DNA from: Lutibacter litoralis
Lineage (GTDB): Bacteria > Bacteroidota > Bacteroidia > Flavobacteriales > Flavobacteriaceae
DNA: 64,000 nt
Assembly (NCBI RefSeq): GCF_014646675.1
Contig: NZ_BMNS01000004.1
Coordinates: 224,094 to 288,093 of the forward strand
Direction: 5' to 3'
Shown here: positions 29,798-37,813 of the stretch, one piece after another
Layout: the number at the start of each line of letters is the position of its first letter
How positions within the stretch are numbered: the first letter of the stretch is position 1
Made by a program: the position numbers and the translations under genes
Notes under the pieces: model-generated
Seen by the model: the letters and a program-made list of their open reading frames with translations, nothing else
Told to the model about the DNA's origin: nothing
Databases searched by the model: none

Positions 29798-30823
29798 TTA
29801 TAAAATAATCTTTTGTGATGAATTTCTTATAATTAACTTTGGTTCCAAAATTTTAGTATATCCTTCTTTAATAGTAGTTTTCTGCTCAATTTGCTTAAAT
29901 AATAAGGTAGCTGCTACCGTTCCCATTTTAAAATCACTTTGACTAATAGTTGATAAAGATGGCTCTATTACCGCTGAAATTTGTTCATTACTAAAGCCAA
30001 CAAATGCAATTTCGTCCGGTATCTTAACACCTTTATCTTTTAGATATATCATAGCGCTAATTGCCGCTACATCATTTGCAGAAAACACAGCATCTACTTT
30101 TGACAAATCTAGTATTTTTTTAGCATTTTCAATACCATCACTTTTCATTAAATTAGATGCTATAATATAATTAAAATCAATTGTCAAATTATATTTTTTT
30201 AAAGCTGCTAAATAACCATTTTTCCTTCTTTTATATAATTCAGAATGCTGTGGGCCAGAAAAATGAACAATATTTTTACACCCATTTAAAATTAGGTGTT
30301 CTGTAGCTTCAAAACCAGCTTTAAAATCATCTATAATAACATTTGTATTTTCTTCAATATTGTAAGGTCTGTCAAAGAATATAATAGGAGTCTCATTTTG
30401 CTTACAATTATTAAAATCGTCTTTGCCTAAAGTTTGCGTTGAAACTGAAATTAAAATACCATCAACTCTATTAGACAGTAGGGTTTCAATTAGTTTTTGT
30501 TCTCGCTCCAAATTATCAAGAGATTGACAAATTATAACTTCATATCCAGCATCGTAAGCTGTTTCCTCAATTCCTGAAATTACTGAAGAAAAAAATTGTC
30601 TTGAAATTCTAGGCACAATTACTCCAATTGTATTTGTTTTATTAGTTCTTAACTTAGATGCCAAACTATTTCTTTGATATCCTAATTCAGTCGCTTTTTT
30701 TAGAATTTTATCTTTTGTTTTTTGTGTTACCCTAGAACTATTATTTAAAGCTCTTGAAACTGTAGAACTGTTTATTCCTAATTCTTTAGAAATGTCGTGT
30801 ATTGTTATTTTTCCTTTTTTCAT
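29798..30823 (-). CDS. LacI family transcriptional repressor
   Basis: The 341-residue protein has the LacI helix-turn-helix at the N-terminus (ITIHDISKELGINSSTVSRALNNS) and a hinge region (LRTNKTNTIGVIVPRI). The periplasmic-binding-protein-like effector domain (ILISVSTQTLGKD, DAVFSANDVAAISAMIYL, EPSLSTISQSDFKMGTVAA) fills the rest. It is divergent from kduI and is the first gene of a lacI-HTCS pair. A perfect 32-bp palindrome overlapping both divergent promoters is very likely its operator. The effector could be a sugar acid made by KduI/KduD, such as 2-keto-3-deoxygluconate, but this is inference. Confidence 0.95.
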   Translation of the reverse strand: MKKGKITIHDISKELGINSSTVSRALNNSSRVTQKTKDKILKKATELGYQRNSLASKLRTNKTNTIGVIVPRISRQFFSSVISGIEETAYDAGYEVIICQSLDNLEREQKLIETLLSNRVDGILISVSTQTLGKDDFNNCKQNETPIIFFDRPYNIEENTNVIIDDFKAGFEATEHLILNGCKNIVHFSGPQHSELYKRRKNGYLAALKKYNLTIDFNYIIASNLMKSDGIENAKKILDLSKVDAVFSANDVAAISAMIYLKDKGVKIPDEIAFVGFSNEQISAVIEPSLSTISQSDFKMGTVAATLLFKQIEQKTTIKEGYTKILEPKLIIRNSSQKIIL

Positions 30824-30889
30824 TCTAAAAATTAAATAATTTCAGTTCTTTTTGAATATTGTAAATGTAATGTTGTTGTTTAATCTGAA

Positions 30890-30897
30890 CAAATATA
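30890..30897 (-). promoter_or_regulatory. -7 box of lacI-HTCS promoter
   Basis: The minus strand reads TATATTTG, a full match to TAnnTTTG. The -33 TTG (plus-strand CAA at 30917-30919) is 19 nt away and lies in the left half of the 32-bp palindrome. Confidence 0.7.
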
Positions 30898-30905
30898 GCT
30901 AATAA

Positions 30906-30937
30906 ATTTTAAAATACAATCGATTGTATTTTAAAAT
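30906..30937. promoter_or_regulatory. LacI-type operator, perfect 32-bp palindrome
   Basis: The left half is ATTTTAAAATACAATC and the right half is its exact reverse complement, with the CG centre typical of LacI-family operators. It sits between the divergent lacI and kduI genes and covers the -33 TTG of both promoters symmetrically (19-nt spacers each way). Binding should therefore repress lacI-HTCS and kduI-kduD together. Confidence 0.85.
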
Positions 30938-30945
30938 AAAATGAC

Positions 30946-30953
30946 TACTTTTA
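30946..30953 (+). promoter_or_regulatory. -7 box of kduI-kduD promoter
   Basis: TACTTTTA is one mismatch from TAnnTTTG. The -33 TTG at 30924-30926 is 19 nt upstream, inside the palindrome. The predicted transcript starts about 15 nt before the kduI ATG at 30972. Confidence 0.6.
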
Positions 30954-30971
30954 CAAAAAATATGAATTATT

Positions 30972-31811
30972 ATGAGCACAAATTATGATGTTAGGTACGC
31001 CTCAAGTCCAAAAGTGGTTAAACAATATGACACGCAACAATTAAGAGAAGAGTTTTTAATAAATAACTTAATGGAAGTAGGTAAAATTAATTTAACCTAT
31101 ACGCATTACGACAGGTATATTGCTGGGTCTGCAGTTCCTGTAAATCCATTAACTCTTAATACTATTGATCCATTAAAAGCTAAATACTTTTTAGAAAGAA
31201 GAGAATTAGGAATTATAAATGTTGGAGGACGTGGTACCGTTGAAGCTGATGGTAAAGTATATAAATTAGGTTTTAAAGACGCCTTGTATATTGGAAGTGG
31301 TACTAAAGAAGTTGTTTTTAAAAGTGACGATGCTACAAACCCAGCAAAATATTACATAAACTCTGCACCTGCACATACTAGTTATCCTACAAAACAAGTT
31401 AGTAAAGCTGAGGCAAATAAGTTAGAATTAGGTTCTTTAGAAACAGCAAATCATCGTACTGTAAATCAAATGATTATTGGAGGAATTGTTACTACGTGCC
31501 AATTACAAATGGGAATGACTGAACTTAAAACAGGAAGTGTTTGGAACACAATGCCTGCTCACGTGCACGATAGAAGAATGGAAGTGTATTTTTATTTAGA
31601 CATCCCAGAAAATCAAGCAGTTTGCCATTTTATGGGAGAACCACAAGAAACACGTCATATTTGGATGGACAATCACCAAGCGGTAATTTCTCCACCTTGG
31701 TCAATTCATTCAGGTTCAGGAACAAGCAATTATACCTTTATTTGGGGTATGGCAGGTGAAAACCTAGATTATGCAGATATGGATGTTTGCAAAATAACCG
31801 ATTTAAGATAA
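30972..31811 (+). CDS. kduI: 5-dehydro-4-deoxy-D-glucuronate isomerase
   Basis: The 279-residue protein has the standard length and the cupin motifs of KduI: VGGRGTVEADGKVY, WNTMPAHVHDRRMEVYFYL (His, His and Glu metal ligands), PQETRHIWMDNHQAVISPPW and IHSGSGTSNYTFIWGMAGEN. It isomerises the open form of the 4,5-unsaturated uronate (4-deoxy-L-threo-5-hexosulose uronate) to 3-deoxy-D-glycero-2,5-hexodiulosonate in the cytoplasm. The substrate is what GH88 and the lyases of this locus would release. It is followed 23 bp later by kduD. Confidence 0.97.
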   Translation: MSTNYDVRYASSPKVVKQYDTQQLREEFLINNLMEVGKINLTYTHYDRYIAGSAVPVNPLTLNTIDPLKAKYFLERRELGIINVGGRGTVEADGKVYKLGFKDALYIGSGTKEVVFKSDDATNPAKYYINSAPAHTSYPTKQVSKAEANKLELGSLETANHRTVNQMIIGGIVTTCQLQMGMTELKTGSVWNTMPAHVHDRRMEVYFYLDIPENQAVCHFMGEPQETRHIWMDNHQAVISPPWSIHSGSGTSNYTFIWGMAGENLDYADMDVCKITDLR

Positions 31812-31834
31812 ACTAATTAAAATAACATAAAATT

Positions 31835-32623
31835 ATGTCAATAAATTTATTTGATTTAACAGGAAAAGTAGCTTTGGTTACTGGTGCGGTTCACGGTTTA
31901 GGAATGGCAATGGCTAAAGGTTTAGGTAATGCAGGCGCAACAATTGTTGTAAACAATTATTCAAAAGATGCTTTAGATGAAGCAGTCGCAGAATACAAAG
32001 CTTGTGGTTTAAACGCATATGGCTACGTGTTTGATGTAACCGATGAAAAAGCAGTTATAACAGCAATTGAAAAAATAGAAAAGGAAGTTGGACCTATAGA
32101 TATTTTAGTAAACAATGCAGGTATTATTAAAAGAACTCCTATTGTAGATATGGAAGTTGAAGATTTTAAAACTGTAATTGATGTTGATTTAGTGGGACCA
32201 TTTATTGTCTCTAAAAATGTTGCAAAAGGAATGATTAATAGAGGTGGTGGAAAAATTATAAACATCTGCTCTATGATGAGTGAATTAGGTAGAGACACAG
32301 TTAGTGCTTATGCAGCTGCAAAAGGCGGTTTAAAAATGCTAACCAAAAGTATGGCTACAGAATGGGCTAAATTTAATATTCAAACAAATGGAATTGGCCC
32401 TGGATATTTTGCAACGAGCCAAACTGCTCCAATTAGAGTAGATGGACATCCTTTTAACGAATTTATTATTAAAAGAACTCCTGCTGCACGTTGGGGAGCT
32501 CCAGAAGATTTGCAAGGTGCTGCTATATTTTTAAGCTCAAAAGCCAGTGATTTTGTGAACGGACATATTGTTTATGTTGATGGTGGAATATTAGCCACTA
32601 TTGGAAAACCTTCTAATGAGTAA
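31835..32623 (+). CDS. kduD: 2-dehydro-3-deoxy-D-gluconate 5-dehydrogenase (SDR)
   Basis: The 262-residue short-chain dehydrogenase has the NAD-binding TGAVHGLGMAMAKGL and NNAG motifs, the catalytic Ser (NICSMMSE region) and Tyr-Lys of YAAAKGG. C-terminal features include TPAARWGAPEDLQGAAIFLSS and GHIVYVDGG. KduD reduces the KduI product to 2-keto-3-deoxy-D-gluconate. It forms an operon with kduI. KDG kinase and KDPG aldolase, needed for the next steps, are not in the window. Confidence 0.95.
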   Translation: MSINLFDLTGKVALVTGAVHGLGMAMAKGLGNAGATIVVNNYSKDALDEAVAEYKACGLNAYGYVFDVTDEKAVITAIEKIEKEVGPIDILVNNAGIIKRTPIVDMEVEDFKTVIDVDLVGPFIVSKNVAKGMINRGGGKIINICSMMSELGRDTVSAYAAAKGGLKMLTKSMATEWAKFNIQTNGIGPGYFATSQTAPIRVDGHPFNEFIIKRTPAARWGAPEDLQGAAIFLSSKASDFVNGHIVYVDGGILATIGKPSNE

Positions 32624-32750
32624 AAATTAGTTACAGTTTTAAATTAGCAGTTTTAAAAAAACATATTCCTAAAAATAATCTCTATACAATCTTGTAGGAA
32701 AATTGAAATCACTCGATTTGACAGTGTATGAGTTAATAAATATTTAACGT

Positions 32751-32800
32751 CACTTCGAGTGAATTTTGAGAAACAAAAAAATTTGTATCGAGAAACTTTT
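32751..32800. repeat. Intergenic repeat-like sequence (CACTTCGAGTGA family)
   Basis: CACTTCGAGTGAATTTTGAG followed by AAATTTGTATCGAGAA resembles dispersed intergenic repeats common in flavobacterial genomes. Only one copy of this form is seen here; a related GCTCACTTCGACTGCGCTCA occurs at about 60972. The class is named from memory of such repeats. Confidence 0.4.
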
Positions 32801-32819
32801 TATTTTAAATCAATATAAA

Positions 32820-34004
32820 ATGAATACTCTTAAAAAAATTTCCCTTTTACTAGTTGCAACAGCATTCTTTTCTTGTAATCAAGAGAAAAAAGCTACAATT
32901 ATTACCTTAAAAAATTCACTTCATTTAGAGCGTTCTTTTGAGACTATAGAATTAACAAAAGACTTTTTAAAAGTTACAGATTTAAGCAACTTAGGAATTA
33001 AAGATATTATTTCTAACAAATTAGAAGTAACACAATTAGTAGATTTTGACGGTGATGGAGTTATGGATAAATTATTATTTCAACCTGTATTAGAAGCTAA
33101 TTCAGAAAAAAAATTCGAAATAATTAATCTTTCTAAAACCCATTTAGAAAAACCAACTGCCAAAGACTTATGTTACTCGCGTTTTGTACCTGAACGTACC
33201 GACGATTATACTTGGGAAAACAACAAAGTTGCTTTTAGAGTTTATGGCCCAACAGCTCAAAAAATGATAGAAGATAGTATTCCTGGAGGAACACTTTCTA
33301 GCGGTGTAGATGCGTGGTTAAAAAAAGTAGAATATCCAATTATTAACAAATGGTACAAAGAAACCTTGGTTGATAAAACAGGAAGCTACCACGAAGATAC
33401 AGGTGAAGGTTTAGATAATTTTCATGTAGGTGTTAGTAGAGGTGTTGGTGGGATTGCAGTAAAAAGTAGAAACAACTATTACTTTTCTAAAAATTATATC
33501 GAATGGCGCACCATTACAACAGGACCAATTAGAACTAGTTTTTATTTAAATTATGAAGATTGGGATGCAAACGGAAATACCATTCAAGAGTCTAAAATTA
33601 TTAGTTTAGATTTAGGAAGTAACTTTTCTAAATTTGAAACTTCTATTAATGGCAAAGCCAAAATTTCAGCAGGATTAACATTGCACGAAAAAGATGGTGA
33701 GGTTTCTGGAAATGCTAAAAATGGTTGGGTTAGCTACTGGCAACCACATCCAAATTCTGAAATTGGAACGGCAATAATTGCTCCTAAAAAGTATTTTGTA
33801 GATTTTGAAAAATACGATACCGACGAGAAAGATTTAAGCAACGCGTATGCACATTTAAATGTAATTGAAGGTAAAGTTGTGTACTATGCTGGTTTTGCTT
33901 GGAGTGAAAGCAAACAATTTCCTACAAAAGAACTCTGGGAACAACATTTAAATAAGATTTCCTTAAAAATTAACAATCCTATTTCAGTTGAAGTTCTGAA
34001 TTGA
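32820..34004 (+). CDS. DUF4861-family lipoprotein
   Basis: I place the start at the ATG at 32820 (MNTLKKISLLLVATAFFSC, lipobox Cys19), giving 394 residues; the upstream ATG at 32766 adds a non-signal extension inside a repeat. The body (VDFDGDGVMDKLLFQPVLE, CYSRFVPERTDDYTWENNKVAFRVYGP, GLDNFHVGVSRGVGGIAVKS) matches the DUF4861 type, usually encoded beside kduI/kduD or alginate-type lyase genes. Its biochemical role is not known to me; the lipobox places it in the periplasm or on a membrane. A terminator follows. Confidence 0.75.
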   Translation: MNTLKKISLLLVATAFFSCNQEKKATIITLKNSLHLERSFETIELTKDFLKVTDLSNLGIKDIISNKLEVTQLVDFDGDGVMDKLLFQPVLEANSEKKFEIINLSKTHLEKPTAKDLCYSRFVPERTDDYTWENNKVAFRVYGPTAQKMIEDSIPGGTLSSGVDAWLKKVEYPIINKWYKETLVDKTGSYHEDTGEGLDNFHVGVSRGVGGIAVKSRNNYYFSKNYIEWRTITTGPIRTSFYLNYEDWDANGNTIQESKIISLDLGSNFSKFETSINGKAKISAGLTLHEKDGEVSGNAKNGWVSYWQPHPNSEIGTAIIAPKKYFVDFEKYDTDEKDLSNAYAHLNVIEGKVVYYAGFAWSESKQFPTKELWEQHLNKISLKINNPISVEVLN

Positions 34005-34025
34005 AATTAAAAATCAATTAAAAAG

Positions 34026-34061
34026 GCCTTTGAATTTATATAATTTCAAAGGCTTTTTTTT
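34026..34061 (+). terminator. Rho-independent terminator after the DUF4861 gene
   Basis: GCCTTTGAA (34026-34034) pairs perfectly with TTCAAAGGC (34045-34053) and is followed by eight T residues. It closes the plus-strand kdu/DUF4861 block. Confidence 0.9.
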
Positions 34062-34194
34062 ACAGAAAAGAAGGAGTTCTAACCCTTGATGATTTCCTTA
34101 TATTCATAAGAAATTCCGCAATCTAATATTTTTTTTTACTTCCTATTTATTGACCAATATGAGAATGGCTTACAGTACTTCTCAAGTATTTTAA

Positions 34195-34605
34195 CTACAT
34201 AATTTCGATTAAATATTCATAAAGTTGAGTTCTGAAACTTTTATATTTTTGATTGAACTCAAAAATTTCTTTTACTAAACATTCATAAGCCTCAAAATAT
34301 CCTTCACTAAAACTAAAAACATCGCTATTTAAAATTTCAGTTACTTTACACTTATACCTTTCAATTTTTTCTTTAATAGTATTACTATTCTCATGCAATC
34401 TGTCGATATCTTCAAGGAATACTTGATGCCTTTCAAATAAATTAGGAATAGTTGATTTAAACAAGTTCGAATTTAGTAATGTTTTAAAAAAAAGTAGTTC
34501 CTTATTCATGAATTTCAAATCTGAAATCCAGATTGAAGAATCATAAATAACATCATTATAACTCTTGTTAATTTCAAAAGCCTTGTAAGAAACTATTGGA
34601 TCCAT
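34195..34605 (-). CDS. Hypothetical protein, helical, 136 aa
   Basis: The protein (MDPIVSYKAFEINKSYND) is not recognised. It is highly charged and predicted helical by eye (IDRLHENSNTIKEKIERYKC), without signal peptide or membrane segments. It is divergent from the DUF2267-PEP synthase operon, and a 20-bp inverted repeat lies between the two. A -7 box, TACATTTG (plus 34624-34631), with a TTG 18 nt upstream supports expression. Its place at the edge of the stress block suggests a related role, which is only inference. Confidence 0.6.
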   Translation of the reverse strand: MDPIVSYKAFEINKSYNDVIYDSSIWISDLKFMNKELLFFKTLLNSNLFKSTIPNLFERHQVFLEDIDRLHENSNTIKEKIERYKCKVTEILNSDVFSFSEGYFEAYECLVKEIFEFNQKYKSFRTQLYEYLIEIM

Positions 34606-34623
34606 AATGTTGTTTTTTTAATT

Positions 34624-34652
34624 CAAATGTAATTACGTCAAATTATAAACAA
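34624..34652 (-). promoter_or_regulatory. Promoter of the 136-aa hypothetical gene
   Basis: On the minus strand TTG (plus 34650-34652) is followed after 18 nt by TACATTTG (plus 34624-34631), a full TAnnTTTG match. The left arm of the inverted repeat lies 3 bp upstream of the TTG. Confidence 0.6.
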
Positions 34653-34655
34653 TGA

Positions 34656-34733
34656 AAAATGATATTGCTCAATTTCACAAGGCATCATTTATAAATAGTA
34701 AGTTTATTTTATAAAATTGAGCAATATCATTTT
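34656..34733. repeat. Perfect 20-bp inverted repeat between divergent genes
   Basis: AAAATGATATTGCTCAATTT (34656-34675) and its exact reverse complement (34714-34733) are separated by 38 bp. Each arm contains an FNR/CRP-like 14-mer (ATGATATTGCTCAA at 34659-34672; TTGAGCAATATCAT at 34717-34730), so each divergent gene has one copy in its promoter region. Confidence 0.8.
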
Positions 34734-34760
34734 ATAAAATTTATAGTATTAATAGCTTTA
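34717..34760 (+). promoter_or_regulatory. FNR/CRP-like site plus -7 box, DUF2267-ppsA promoter
   Basis: TTGAGCAATATCAT (34717-34730) matches 8 of the 10 fixed bases of TTGATnnnnATCAA. It is followed after exactly 22 nt by TAGCTTTA (34753-34760), one base off TAnnTTTG. The same spacing recurs at four other promoters of this block. Confidence 0.7.
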
Positions 34761-34811
34761 ATACATTAAACAAATTATATCAATAAAAAATTCAACTTAA
34801 AAAATAAAACC

Positions 34812-35255
34812 ATGTCACTAAATTTTAATCAATACGCCGCCGATGCAAATTCTTTTATGAAAGAGTATGCTGAAAAATTAAATATTAAAGATAAAGACAA
34901 AGCTGGTCGCATTTTATCTGCAATATTACACGGTTTAAGAGAAGTTATTTCAACGGAAGAATCATTACAATTCATCGCTCAATTACCTATGTTTTTAAAA
35001 GCTGTATATGTAAACGGATGGTCTAGTCATAAAAAACAACGGGTTAAAAGCATGATTGAATTTATAGACCTTATAAATAGATTTGATGGTGTTACCGCTG
35101 TTAATGATTTTCAATCTGATGAGAAAACTATAAAATACATAAAAACAACATTTTTAGTTTTGAGAAAATACGTTTCACATGGCGAGTTGGAAGATATTAG
35201 AACGGAGCTACCTAAAGAATTAAAATCTTTAATTTTTGAAGAATTTCTATTTTAA
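34812..35255 (+). CDS. DUF2267 family protein
   Basis: The 147-residue soluble protein (MSLNFNQYAADANSFMKEYAEKL) shows the DUF2267 pattern: KDKAGRILSAILHGLREVIS, then LPMFLKAVYVNGW, a helical all-alpha fold seen in many stress-linked clusters. Its molecular function is unknown. It is the first gene after an FNR/CRP-like promoter and is followed 108 bp later by the PEP synthase gene, probably one operon. Confidence 0.85.
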   Translation: MSLNFNQYAADANSFMKEYAEKLNIKDKDKAGRILSAILHGLREVISTEESLQFIAQLPMFLKAVYVNGWSSHKKQRVKSMIEFIDLINRFDGVTAVNDFQSDEKTIKYIKTTFLVLRKYVSHGELEDIRTELPKELKSLIFEEFLF

Positions 35256-35363
35256 ACACCTAATTATGAGAGTCCACTAAAAAGCTTCCAAATAAATTGA
35301 AATAAAATTTGGTGCTATTATTTTAAAAGGAAATTTAAGATTGAGAGTAAGAAATAATTAAAT

Positions 35364-37751
35364 ATGAAATCATTAATAAAAAAATTTAGCGAAATAGGAA
35401 TACATGATGTGACACTTGTTGGTGGTAAAAATGCCTCATTAGGTGAAATGTATAATGAATTGGTTCACGAAAATATTTCGGTTCCCAATGGATTTGCCAC
35501 AACATCATTTGCCTTTAATTTATTTTTAGAGGAAAATAATTTACAGATTCCACTTAACAATCTTTTAAGCAAATTAAACAGACATAATTATTCCAATTTA
35601 AATGATATTGGTAAGCAAGCTAGAGAATTAATTTTAAAAGCTTCTTTTTCAGGTGAATTTTCAAAAGCCATTATCGATGCTTATAAAGTTTTATGCGAAG
35701 GCACCTATTTTGAAGTTGCCGTTAGAAGTAGTGCAACCGCCGAAGATCTTCCTGAGGCTAGTTTTGCAGGGCAACACGAATCTTTCCTAAATATTTTAGG
35801 TGAAAAAAAATTACTAACTGCTGTTAAAAATTGTTTCGCCTCTTTGTACACCAACCGGGCCATTAAATATCGAGAAGACAAAGGATTTATTCATAGTGAT
35901 ATTGCTATTTCTGTAGGTGTTCAAAAAATGGTGCGCTCAGATATTGGCTGCTCTGGTGTTGGATTTACCATAGAACCAGAATCTGGTTTTGAAAACATAA
36001 TTCTACTCTCAGGAGTTTGGGGTTTGGGTGAAAATATTGTTCAAGGAACTGTTACACCTGATGAGTTTTATGTATTTAAACCAACTCTTAAGCTTGGTAA
36101 AAACGGGATCATTCAAAAAAAAATGGGTTCCAAAGAAAAAACAATGATTTATGCCGAATCTAACAGTCATTCTTCTTTGCTAAATCTTGAAACACCTTTA
36201 AACAAACAAAAACAATTTGTTTTAAATGATGATGAAATACAGCAACTTGCTAAATGGTCCTTAATAATTGAAGAGCACTATAAAAAAGCAATGGATATTG
36301 AATGGGCTAAAGACGGTGTTAACAATCAACTTTTTATCATACAAGCACGTCCTGAAACGGTGCATCAAACAAAAAATAAAAAAGTGTTTTTTGAATATAA
36401 ATTGTTGAAAAAGAGCGAAATTCTTAGTACAGGAAATGCTGTTGGATCTAAAATAATTGTGGGTACAGCCAGGATTCTAAGTTCTCCTAAAGATGCGTTT
36501 AAATTGCAAGAAGGAGAAATTATTGTTACAAATACGATTACGCCTGATTGGGATCCAATACTAAAAAAATCGGGTGGAATTATTACAAATAAAGGAGGAC
36601 GCACAAGTCACGCTTCAATTGTTGCAAGGGAATTAGGTGTGCCAGCGGTTGTTGGCTGCGGCGATGCTACTGAAACTATTTCAGATGGTCATGTAATTAC
36701 TATTTCCTGTGCAGAAGGAAAAACAGGATACATTTACAAAGGTAACCTCCCTTTTGAAAAAACAGCACTTGATTTTTCAGCTATTAAAATGCCGAAAACT
36801 GAAATGAAATTAATTTTGGCAGATCCTGAAAAAGCATTTCAATTGGCTGCTTATCCAAATAACGGGGTTGGTCTATTACGCATGGAATTTATTATAACCC
36901 ACAGCGTAAAAATTCATCCTATGGCTTTGATAAAATTTAATGAACTTAAAGATGCAAGTGCCAAAGAAAAAATTGAAAAACTAACCGAGAATTACACCAA
37001 TAAAGAAGCCTATTTTATTGATAAGTTAGCAGAGGGAATTGCTACAATTGCGGCTGCTTTTTATCCGAAAGAAGTGATTGTTAGAATGAGTGATTTTAAA
37101 ACCAATGAGTACGCAAATTTAATTGGAGGAAAACAATTTGAACCTAAAGAACAGAATCCTATGTTAGGTTTTAGAGGAGCCTCAAGGTACTATCATGACT
37201 TATATAAAGATGGTTTTGGATTGGAATGTAAAGCCATAAAAAAAGTTCGAGAACATATGGGTTTAAGCAACCTTAAAGTAATGATTCCTTTTTGTAGAAC
37301 TGTTGAAGAAGGGAAAAAAGTAATTAAAATTATGACTGATTTTGAATTGGAACAAGGTAAAAATGGTTTGGAAGTTTATACTATGGTCGAAATACCTAGT
37401 AATGTAATTTTAGCGGAAGATTTTGCAACAATATTTGATGGATTTTCTATTGGTTCAAATGATTTAACACAACTTACATTAGGAGTAGATAGAGATTCCG
37501 AATTTATGAACGAATTGTTTGATGAACATGACAAAGCAGCTAAAACTATGATTGAAATGGCCATTGAAAAAGCTCATAAAACAAATACGAAAATAGGTTT
37601 TTGTGGACAAGCACCAAGTGATTTTCCAGATTTTGCTAAATTCTTAGTAGACAAAGGTATTGATAGTATTTCATTTAATCCTGATGCTTTGTTAAAAGGT
37701 ATTGAAAACACCAACAAAGCTGAACAAAAAACGGCCAATCTTACGCATTAA
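35364..37751 (+). CDS. ppsA: Phosphoenolpyruvate synthase
   Basis: The 795-residue protein has the three-domain layout of PpsA. The ATP-binding PPDK_N domain carries VRSSATAEDLPEASFAGQHE. The mobile phosphohistidine domain has GGRTSHASIVARELGVPAVVG, whose His is the catalytic residue. The C-terminal PEP-binding barrel has NPMLGFRGASRYY, IGSNDLTQLTLGVDRDS and GFCGQAPSDFPDF. It converts pyruvate, ATP and water to PEP, AMP and phosphate. Its position between DUF2267 and a baeRF-like gene suggests expression in a stress or low-oxygen state. All diagnostic blocks are present. Confidence 0.95.
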   Translation: MKSLIKKFSEIGIHDVTLVGGKNASLGEMYNELVHENISVPNGFATTSFAFNLFLEENNLQIPLNNLLSKLNRHNYSNLNDIGKQARELILKASFSGEFSKAIIDAYKVLCEGTYFEVAVRSSATAEDLPEASFAGQHESFLNILGEKKLLTAVKNCFASLYTNRAIKYREDKGFIHSDIAISVGVQKMVRSDIGCSGVGFTIEPESGFENIILLSGVWGLGENIVQGTVTPDEFYVFKPTLKLGKNGIIQKKMGSKEKTMIYAESNSHSSLLNLETPLNKQKQFVLNDDEIQQLAKWSLIIEEHYKKAMDIEWAKDGVNNQLFIIQARPETVHQTKNKKVFFEYKLLKKSEILSTGNAVGSKIIVGTARILSSPKDAFKLQEGEIIVTNTITPDWDPILKKSGGIITNKGGRTSHASIVARELGVPAVVGCGDATETISDGHVITISCAEGKTGYIYKGNLPFEKTALDFSAIKMPKTEMKLILADPEKAFQLAAYPNNGVGLLRMEFIITHSVKIHPMALIKFNELKDASAKEKIEKLTENYTNKEAYFIDKLAEGIATIAAAFYPKEVIVRMSDFKTNEYANLIGGKQFEPKEQNPMLGFRGASRYYHDLYKDGFGLECKAIKKVREHMGLSNLKVMIPFCRTVEEGKKVIKIMTDFELEQGKNGLEVYTMVEIPSNVILAEDFATIFDGFSIGSNDLTQLTLGVDRDSEFMNELFDEHDKAAKTMIEMAIEKAHKTNTKIGFCGQAPSDFPDFAKFLVDKGIDSISFNPDALLKGIENTNKAEQKTANLTH

Positions 37752-37813
37752 TTCAATTCATTATTTATGAAAAGTAAAACTTATGTATTGCCAATAACTT
37801 TAAAAAACAACTT

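Noticed and set aside
34659-34672. FNR-like site for the 136-aa gene
   Set aside because: The copy in the left arm does not keep the 22-nt distance to a -7 box, so I did not count it as a sixth member of the regulon.
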